DNA of 64,000 nucleotides from NCBI GenBank assembly GCA_020634435.1, contig JACKBS010000007.1:434001-498000 (forward strand), read 5' to 3'. This document shows positions 1 to 5,681 of the stretch, one piece after another. The notes under the pieces were generated by a model. It searched no databases. It saw nothing but the letters and a program-made list of their open reading frames with translations, and was not told the origin of the DNA. Origin of the DNA: Ardenticatenaceae bacterium. GTDB lineage: Bacteria > Chloroflexota > Anaerolineae > Promineifilales > Promineifilaceae. A program made the translations under genes and the position numbers. Positions within the stretch are counted from its first letter, which is position 1; every line of letters begins with the position of its first letter.

Positions 1-1
1 G

Positions 2-367
2 GTGGAAGGCGCGGTAAGCAGCGAAGAGGATTTTGAGAAGATTAAAAAGGTGCGGGCGCACACCAAAATTCTGGTGGCGCTGGGCGATTGTGCCGTAACA
101 GCCAACGTGCCCGGCATGCGCAATCCGTTTAAGCCAGAAGCGTTGTACGAGCGGGCCTACATCGAAAATGCCACTGATAACCAGCAAATTCCGGTGCAGG
201 TGATTCCGCCACTGCGCAAAATGTCGGTGCCGGTGCACCGCATTGTGAAGGTGGATGTGTTTGTGCCCGGCTGCCCGCCTTCGGCTGACACGATTTTTTA
301 TGTGTTGACGGAGCTGCTGGCCGGACGCACGCCGGATTTGACAGGCAAGACGCGGTTTGGTGCGTAG
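2..367 (+). CDS. hoxY: NAD-linked [NiFe] hydrogenase small subunit, 3' part
   Basis: This is the C-terminal 121 residues of a HoxY-like small subunit; the 5' end lies outside the window, so the GTG at position 2 is only where the frame enters. In the group 3d bidirectional hydrogenase this subunit holds the FeS cluster that passes electrons between the NiFe site in HoxH and the diaphorase. The remaining fragment shows the cluster-binding pattern of the family: a GDCAVTANVPGMRN segment and a VPGCPP segment near the end. It is followed after 59 bp by hoxH on the same strand, which fits the usual hoxYH order. Assignment to HoxY rather than another group 3 small subunit rests mainly on that neighbour. 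Confidence 0.88.
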   Translation: MEGAVSSEEDFEKIKKVRAHTKILVALGDCAVTANVPGMRNPFKPEALYERAYIENATDNQQIPVQVIPPLRKMSVPVHRIVKVDVFVPGCPPSADTIFYVLTELLAGRTPDLTGKTRFGA

Positions 368-395
368 TAGGGGCAGGTCTAAGACCTGCCCCTAC
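367..395. repeat. REP-like palindrome between hoxY and hoxH
   Basis: A perfect 14-bp inverted repeat (gtaggggcaggtct / agacctgcccctac) with a one-base spacer begins on the last base of the hoxY stop codon. There is no T-run after it, so it is not a standard intrinsic terminator. A related longer hairpin lies after hoxH. It could be a REP-type repeat or an mRNA-stabilising hairpin. Confidence 0.7.
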
Positions 396-426
396 CGCAG
401 ACAAATTCTAGAACAGGAAAATTTCC

Positions 427-1851
427 ATGAGTAAAACAATCACAATCGACCCGGTGACCCGGATTGAGGGGCACAGTAAAATAACGATTCAGCTAGACGA
501 CAAGGGGCGCGTGGCAGATGCGCGGTTTCATGTAACCCAGTTCCGTGGTTTTGAGAAGATGACGGAGGGACGGCCGTTTTACGAAATGCCTTCCCTCACC
601 GCCAGAATTTGTGGGATTTGCCCGGTAAGTCACCTGATGGCCTCGGCCAAGGCGGGGGATGCATTGCTGGCGGTACAAATTCCAGAAACGGCCGCAAACC
701 TGCGCCGCATCATGAACCTGGCCCAAATCATCCAATCCCACGCGCTCAGCTTTTTTCACCTCTCATCGCCCGACTTTGTCATGGGCTTCGACGCCGACCC
801 CGTGGAGCGCAACATCTTTGGCGTGATGCAGAAACATCCCGACCTGGCCAAAGACGGCATTGCCCTGCGCAAGTTTGGCCAGTCGATCATTGAGCTGCTG
901 GGCGGCAAGCGGATCCATCCCGCCTGGGTAGTACCCGGCGGCGTTAGCTCCCCGCTGACCCAGGAAGATCACAACACCATTCTGGCGCTAATCCCCGATG
1001 CCCTGGAGCGGATTCAACGCACGCTTGACTGGTACAAAGAGATTTTTGGCAGTTTCAACGACGAAATTCGCAGTTTTGCTAACTTCCCCACCCTGTTCAT
1101 GGGGCTAGTAGATGCCAACGGGGAACTTTCTTTATACGACGGCAAGCTGCGCATTGTGGACGCCGTGGGCAACATCGTAGCCGACCAGCTGGACCCGGCG
1201 CGTTACATGGATTTCATCGGTGAAGCGGTGGAGCCGGATTCATACCTGAAGTCGCCCTACTACAAGCCGATGGGCTACCCGGAGGGCATCTACCGCGTGG
1301 GGCCGCTGGCGCGCATGAATATCATCTCCCGCTGCGGCACGCCGCTGGCCGATCAGGAATGGGCTGAGTTCCGCATGTTGCAACGCGGCGCAGTGCTCAG
1401 CTCTTTCCAGTACCACTACGCTCGATTAATCGAAATTTTGTACTGCACGGAACGCATTGAGCAAATCCTGAATGACCCGGATATTTTGAGCCAGCACGTG
1501 CGCGCCCACGCCCAGCCCAATGCCTTTGAGGGCATCGGCACGTCGGAAGCGCCGCGCGGCACGCTGATGCACCATTACAAAATCGACGAAAATGGGCTGG
1601 TAACGTGGGTGAATTTGATCATTGCCACGGGCCACAACAACCTGGCGATGAACAAGGGCGTTTTGCAAGTAGCTCGCCAATTCATCCGCTCTACTAAAAT
1701 CGAAGAGCCGATGTTGAACCGGGTTGAGGCGGTCATCCGCACCTTCGATCCCTGCCTGAGCTGCTCCACGCACGCGATGGGCCAATTGGCCATGGACGTG
1801 CAGCTAATTGGGCCGAATGGGGAGTTGGTGGATGAGGTACGGCGGGGGTAA
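427..1851 (+). CDS. hoxH: [NiFe] hydrogenase large subunit HoxH
   Basis: This is the catalytic large subunit of a bidirectional NAD(P)-linked hydrogenase, interconverting H2 with protons and electrons in the cytoplasm. Both cysteine pairs that hold the NiFe centre are present: RICGICP at about residue 59 and DPCLSCSTH at about residue 440. The 474-residue length is normal for HoxH. A C-terminal tail of about 26 residues follows the second motif; in this family it is removed by a dedicated protease, and a protease gene of that type lies next door. An AGGAAAA ribosome-binding site precedes the ATG. It forms an apparent operon with hoxY upstream. Confidence 0.96.
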   Translation: MSKTITIDPVTRIEGHSKITIQLDDKGRVADARFHVTQFRGFEKMTEGRPFYEMPSLTARICGICPVSHLMASAKAGDALLAVQIPETAANLRRIMNLAQIIQSHALSFFHLSSPDFVMGFDADPVERNIFGVMQKHPDLAKDGIALRKFGQSIIELLGGKRIHPAWVVPGGVSSPLTQEDHNTILALIPDALERIQRTLDWYKEIFGSFNDEIRSFANFPTLFMGLVDANGELSLYDGKLRIVDAVGNIVADQLDPARYMDFIGEAVEPDSYLKSPYYKPMGYPEGIYRVGPLARMNIISRCGTPLADQEWAEFRMLQRGAVLSSFQYHYARLIEILYCTERIEQILNDPDILSQHVRAHAQPNAFEGIGTSEAPRGTLMHHYKIDENGLVTWVNLIIATGHNNLAMNKGVLQVARQFIRSTKIEEPMLNRVEAVIRTFDPCLSCSTHAMGQLAMDVQLIGPNGELVDEVRRG

Positions 1852-1886
1852 GCGGTAAACGGTAAACGGTTATCGGTGAAATGTAG

Positions 1887-1950
1887 GGGCGAGGCAGGTG
1901 GCAACCATCGTTGCCAAACAAAGAAATTTTGACATCCACCTGCCTCGCCC
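1887..1950. repeat. Long hairpin between hoxH and its protease gene
   Basis: A perfect 15-bp stem (1887-1901 with 1936-1950) encloses a second small hairpin (ggcaa/ttgcc). Its outer arm resembles the palindrome after hoxY, with the shared words GTAGGGGC and GGCAGGT. It may be a dispersed repeat, or a processing hairpin that sets different hoxH and protease expression levels. Confidence 0.65.
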
Positions 1951-1967
1951 TCTCCTATGAAAAAGAC

Positions 1968-2462
1968 ATGATGAACAAGACGGTGGTAATTGGCATTGGC
2001 AATCCGCTGCGCGGCGATGACGGCGTGGGCTGGGCGGTGGTGGACGCGCTGGACAGCGTGGCGGCGGCGTGGGGAATTACGGCCGTTCGCGCTCACCAGC
2101 TCCTGCCAGAATTAATCGACGACTTTTGCCAGGCCAACCAGGTGATATTTGTCGATGCCAGTGTGGCAGGCGAACCAGGGACAGTCACGATGACTCCCAT
2201 CCAGCCAACTCTGGACGGCCCAGCGGCCAGCCACCAGATGCATCCGGGCGTGTTGCTGGCGTTGGGGCTGAAATTGTACGGCCGTATGCCCCCTGCCTAC
2301 CTCATCACCATCACGGGGCTCGACTTTGGCTACCAGGAAACGTTATCAGCCCCGGTGCAGCAATCTGTGAGCCTCGTTTTGGACCACATTCGGCAGCTTG
2401 TTGATGGGTCTAACTTGCCTACAGCGTCAGAATTCCTTGCCAACAACATCTTAAATCAATAG
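1968..2462 (+). CDS. hoxW: Hydrogenase maturation protease (HoxW/HycI type)
   Basis: This endopeptidase of the hydrogenase maturation family is expected to clip the C-terminal tail of HoxH after nickel insertion. The N-terminus has the diagnostic GIGNPLRGDDGVG segment, whose Asp/Glu-type residues sense nickel, followed by a DALLPELIDD-like helix and a VDAS strand with the second conserved acid. An open frame extends upstream to 1911, but that stretch is part of the intergenic hairpin, so the ATG at 1968 is preferred; an ATG follows directly at 1971. It is about 164 residues, normal for the family. It overlaps the convergent aldolase gene by 7 bp. Confidence 0.92.
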   Translation: MMNKTVVIGIGNPLRGDDGVGWAVVDALDSVAAAWGITAVRAHQLLPELIDDFCQANQVIFVDASVAGEPGTVTMTPIQPTLDGPAASHQMHPGVLLALGLKLYGRMPPAYLITITGLDFGYQETLSAPVQQSVSLVLDHIRQLVDGSNLPTASEFLANNILNQ

Positions 2463-3253
2463 GCCGTTCGCGGCTGGCCCGGCGTATCCTGACGGCCCGG
2501 CGGCAACATTTGGGCAGCGCCTGCCTGAATCAATCCGGGCACGGTGGTAAGAATGATCTGCGCACCGCGAGCGATTTGCCGCTGGGCCGTGGCCTGATTG
2601 CCGGCGGTAATACCCACCCAGTGGCCCGCCGCCTGAATAATGCGGATGGCGTTGTCTATGACCTGCTGAACGTCGTCATGATTAGCTCCATCGGCATAAC
2701 CCATGCTCAGTGCCAGGTCACGCGGCCCAATGACAAAACCGTCGATGCCCGGAACGGCCGTTAGCTCCGGCAGCGTTTCCAGCAAAGCAATCTCCTCAAA
2801 CTGGGGCAGAATAAGAATCTGCTCGTTAGCCGCAGCAACGTAAGCTACCTGTTCACTGGGCGTCCCCAACATATAGTCGGCGGCGCGGCCAGGACCAAAG
2901 CCGCGATTGCCGTCTGGCGGATATTTACACCCCTGGACAAACTGCTGGATTTGAACGGCCGTACGCAGCCCCGGCATCATAATACCCATGATACCGGCAT
3001 CGAGGTATTGCAACACCAGCTTCATATCGACCTGGCCCACTCGCGCCAGCGGCGTGATATCTACCGCGTCGCAGGCACGAGCCACATTGACGGCGTCGGC
3101 GGGGGTCAGCGGGCCATGTTCGGCGTCGAGCATGTAAAAATCGAAGCCAGTCAGGCCTACTAATTCAGCCAGGGTCGGATCGGGGCTGGAAGAGAGCACG
3201 CCGTAGACGGGCAGGCCTTGTTGGAGTTTGGTTTTGGTTTTATTTGTGCGCAT
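2456..3253 (-). CDS. HpcH/HpaI-family aldolase
   Basis: This is a class II (metal-dependent) aldolase of the HpcH/HpaI family, which cleaves or forms 2-keto-3-deoxy or 4-hydroxy-2-oxo acids to pyruvate and an aldehyde. Family marks are the LDAEHGPL segment near the N-terminus, a LARVG arginine segment, a PQFEE metal-ligand region and GPRDLALSMG near residue 190. The physiological substrate cannot be read from the sequence. The frame opens upstream to 3397, but the extra 48 residues are not family-like and the ATG at 3253 gives the normal length of about 265 residues. It is convergent with the hydrogenase protease and shares no evident operon. Confidence 0.85.
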   Translation of the reverse strand: MRTNKTKTKLQQGLPVYGVLSSSPDPTLAELVGLTGFDFYMLDAEHGPLTPADAVNVARACDAVDITPLARVGQVDMKLVLQYLDAGIMGIMMPGLRTAVQIQQFVQGCKYPPDGNRGFGPGRAADYMLGTPSEQVAYVAAANEQILILPQFEEIALLETLPELTAVPGIDGFVIGPRDLALSMGYADGANHDDVQQVIDNAIRIIQAAGHWVGITAGNQATAQRQIARGAQIILTTVPGLIQAGAAQMLPPGRQDTPGQPRTAY

Positions 3254-3397
3254 GGGGAATCGTAACGCAGGGGGGTGGTTTGCGGCAAAAAGTGGGCTAG
3301 GAAACGGCCGTGGGACCTGACCAAATTCATCCCTCAAATTGACCCCAATTTTTTGACAGTTTCCGCGATATTTGATATTATCCCGGTCGCTCAACAA

Positions 3398-3470
3398 GGG
3401 GGCGTGGTGTAGTGGTTAACACGCTGGCCTGTCAAGCCAGAGATCGCGGGTTCGATCCCCGTCGCTCCCG
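3398..3470 (+). tRNA. tRNA-Asp (anticodon GTC)
   Basis: A full cloverleaf is visible. The acceptor stem gggggcg pairs with cgctccc, followed by discriminator G. The anticodon stem ctggc/gccag encloses loop ctgtcaa with anticodon GTC, and the T arm has the TTCGATC loop. CCA is not encoded. The 3' end of this gene is the attachment site of the neighbouring element, and the stop codon of the recombinase on the other strand lies inside the tRNA gene. Confidence 0.97.
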
Positions 3471-5152
3471 TACGCGTATAATGGGTCAACCTCATAGTAG
3501 GTTGGCCCATTTGTTTTATGGTTAAGAACCAAATGATAATTGGACCGCAGCGTTAAAGCGACAATTTTCTCATCTTGAACATAAGCGCGCTCGACAATCA
3601 GACTCACTAACTCGTGACGACTCTCTTCATCCCCTTCTAGCCTATCCCAATGTGCTTTAAAATTATTCAGCATATCAGCCGCTTGCTCTAGTTCGTCATG
3701 CGGTACGGGAGTTAATTGCTCCATTTCCATCTGCAATTTGATACGCTGTTCCATGTACTCTTGTTCATCGGTGACGAAGCCATTATCCCAGCGTTTATCC
3801 ATGCGCTTGATTATTTCGCGGATATGCTGAAGACGCTCCTCCAAGTTTTGGTCACCTAGCAATTCACCCATTGCCTTTGTAACGCCTTTTCGCCAGTCGG
3901 CCGGTGGCTTGAGATTCATCAGAATCGTTACGATTTGGCGGTCGAGTATTTCTACGGGCACTCCTTTTTGTTCGCATTTATAACCCAGGTCCGAAGCTCG
4001 ACAGCGATAATACAGATGCTCGCCGCCCCACTGGGATTGGCCACGCATTTTGCCATAGTATTTGAATGTTTTACCGTCTGGTGGGTTTCTACAACACCGG
4101 TAGCAATAGGCAATGTTGCGCAACAAATAGGAATTGTATCTATTGGTCGCCTGACGATGTGTGCGTCTGCTGGCCCGAACCTCTATGCACTTATCATAAA
4201 GCTCCTGGCTAATAACCGGTTCATGTTGCCCGTCAAACCACTGCACTGGCTCGTCAAAAGAGCGAGACCCATCCGATTTTCGCTTATATTTTTGATATTT
4301 GATTTTGCCCAGATACGTTTGGTTTTGGAGAATATCCCTTATGGTATCTTTCGAAAACGGCCGTCCCGTATTGCTCTTGTATCCGTTTTCATTTAACAAG
4401 TGGGCTATATCTTTATCGCTGTAATTACCGGTAGCATAACTTTCAAACGCTAAAAGCAAGCCAGACAGTTCATTTGGGTTAGGAACCAAAACCTTGTCTT
4501 TATTCTTTTTCATGCCAAATGGAGCTTGATTGTTGTGCTTTCCTTGTATGCTTCTTTCTTTCTTGCCTTTGGCAACTTCGGTAGCTAGATTTTGACTATA
4601 CCAATCAGCTACCGATTCCATAATTCCTTCGATAAGTGCCCCCATTGGCCCATCGCTGTCTTCTGAAGGTTCGCTGACGGAATATACTTTGATGCCATAG
4701 TCATGGCGAAGAAGCGATTTGATGGCTAGGGCATCTGTCCGATTGCGGGCAAACCGATCAAATTTATGGACAATAATGGCATCAAACTTTCGCTGACGGG
4801 CATCCCGGCGTAAACGAACAAAATCTGGCCGATCAGCAGTCCGGCCAGAATGACCTTCGTCAATATACACTTTCGCTAGAACGCCTCCATTGGCGATAAC
4901 CCAAGTTTCTATGGCTCGCCGTTGGGCGTCTACTGAGTAGTTACCAATTTGCTCTTCTGAACTAATGCGAATATAGGCAGCGTAACGCATTTTTGCCTTC
5001 CTTGTTTGCGGTTTTCGGCTCTGCGGATTTAATCCGGGCCTTATTCGTGGACCAATTAATGGATGATCTGCGAAAACATCCGAGTTTGGAGATGTAAAGA
5101 ATTGGGGATGTTTTGGCGGAGTTTGTGGCTGTTTTTCTGAATCACTAGGCAT
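3416..5152 (-). CDS. Large serine recombinase (integrase of the element)
   Basis: This is a site-specific recombinase of the large serine family. The resolvase catalytic domain starts YAAYIRISSEEQ, with the nucleophilic Ser, and continues through the VHKFDRFARNR and SEPSEDSDGPMG segments. A recombinase domain (PFSKDTIRDILQNQTYLGK) follows, then a Cys-rich zinc ribbon (CYRCC...CRASDLGYKC), a coiled coil and a tail. Two starts are plausible: ATG 4990 with SD GGAAGG, and ATG 5152 with SD AAAGGA. The longer one is chosen because the extra segment (FF..PN.DV....PLIG) is conserved in the second recombinase at 59.1-60.9 kb. The last residues are encoded antisense to the tRNA, so the C-terminus depends on the integration junction. 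Confidence 0.93.
   Translation of the reverse strand: MPSDSEKQPQTPPKHPQFFTSPNSDVFADHPLIGPRIRPGLNPQSRKPQTRKAKMRYAAYIRISSEEQIGNYSVDAQRRAIETWVIANGGVLAKVYIDEGHSGRTADRPDFVRLRRDARQRKFDAIIVHKFDRFARNRTDALAIKSLLRHDYGIKVYSVSEPSEDSDGPMGALIEGIMESVADWYSQNLATEVAKGKKERSIQGKHNNQAPFGMKKNKDKVLVPNPNELSGLLLAFESYATGNYSDKDIAHLLNENGYKSNTGRPFSKDTIRDILQNQTYLGKIKYQKYKRKSDGSRSFDEPVQWFDGQHEPVISQELYDKCIEVRASRRTHRQATNRYNSYLLRNIAYCYRCCRNPPDGKTFKYYGKMRGQSQWGGEHLYYRCRASDLGYKCEQKGVPVEILDRQIVTILMNLKPPADWRKGVTKAMGELLGDQNLEERLQHIREIIKRMDKRWDNGFVTDEQEYMEQRIKLQMEMEQLTPVPHDELEQAADMLNNFKAHWDRLEGDEESRHELVSLIVERAYVQDEKIVALTLRSNYHLVLNHKTNGPTYYEVDPLYAYGSDGDRTRDLWLDRPAC
3453..3473. other. Left attachment site (attL) in tRNA-Asp
   Basis: The last 18 bases of the tRNA gene plus tac form the left copy of a 21-bp direct repeat shared with 59212-59232, with a single mismatch at the fifth base. 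The core cccgtcgctcccgtac is 3458-3473. The intact tRNA on this side is the expected outcome of site-specific integration into a tRNA 3' end. Confidence 0.75.
3481..3510. other. Hairpin next to the left att core
   Basis: A 12-bp stem (atgggtcaacct / aggttggcccat, one G-T pair) starts 7 bp after the core, inside the recombinase 3' end, and is followed by ttgtttt. An equivalent 12-bp hairpin sits at 59245-59272, 12 bp beyond the right core. It could terminate the tRNA transcript or be part of the attachment site. Confidence 0.55.
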
Positions 5153-5254
5153 TCTTTCCTTTCCAGGTATGGCACCTGATACCAGAAACATTTCAATCAC
5201 CCAGGCCATTAATGGTTAACCTGAGTTGGAAGATTTCCCAAATGTTTCTACTGT

Positions 5255-5283
5255 ATTATATGCGCTAGCGTTGCAAATTTCAA
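5255..5283 (-). promoter_or_regulatory. Recombinase promoter with CGCTAGCG operator
   Basis: On the minus strand: -35 TTGAAA (5278-5283), a 17-bp spacer and -10 TATAAT (5255-5260), reading towards the recombinase. The spacer contains the palindrome CGCTAGCG (5263-5270). Two other promoters in the window have the same design, at 21448-21477 and 60945-60974, which suggests one shared repressor. Confidence 0.7.
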
Positions 5284-5323
5284 TATCAGAAACTACCCCT
5301 CAAGCCTCGCTAAATTTAGCGTT

Positions 5324-5551
5324 TTACTTTTTAGGTTTCGGCCCGGGTCGTCGGTCAGTGGTCAAATACGCCTGGATAGCTTCTTCGGTGGTTAGCCAAT
5401 CCCGGCCAATTTTCATGGCCCATATTTTTTCTTGTTTAGCCAATAAACGAAGATGCCCCTGTGACAGCCCACTTATCTCAGCTGCTTCTGTGAGGGAAAT
5501 GAGTTTCTTTGCTTGATTTCCCCCACTTTCTTGATTTGATTCATCAGGCAT
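5324..5551 (-). CDS. Small HTH protein, excisionase-like
   Basis: This 75-residue protein has one predicted winged-helix/MerR-like DNA-binding unit (SLTEAAEISGLSQGHLRLLA, then a KIGRDWLTTEEAIQAYL wing and helix). The fold is typical of excisionases and of helix-turn-helix domain 17 proteins. A clear paralogue (61011-61244) sits in the same place relative to the second recombinase. It probably directs excision or represses the CGCTAGCG-bearing promoter just downstream; neither role can be proven from sequence. The ATG at 5551 has no strong Shine-Dalgarno. It is divergent from the STAND gene. Confidence 0.8.
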   Translation of the reverse strand: MPDESNQESGGNQAKKLISLTEAAEISGLSQGHLRLLAKQEKIWAMKIGRDWLTTEEAIQAYLTTDRRPGPKPKK

Positions 5552-5681
5552 AAAGATAGTTTACAATCGCCTACGCGAACTGCAAGAGGATGATGGCATC
5601 CTGCCGCAATGCTATTTTTACAGTACAATTCTTTGCCATCAGGATATAAGCGGAAAAATTAATCCCAAGGTTGAATGTGCC

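Noticed and set aside
3416..3470. GSDGDRTRD C-terminal tail of the recombinase as a real domain
   Set aside because: It is the antisense translation of the tRNA-Asp gene, a consequence of integration.
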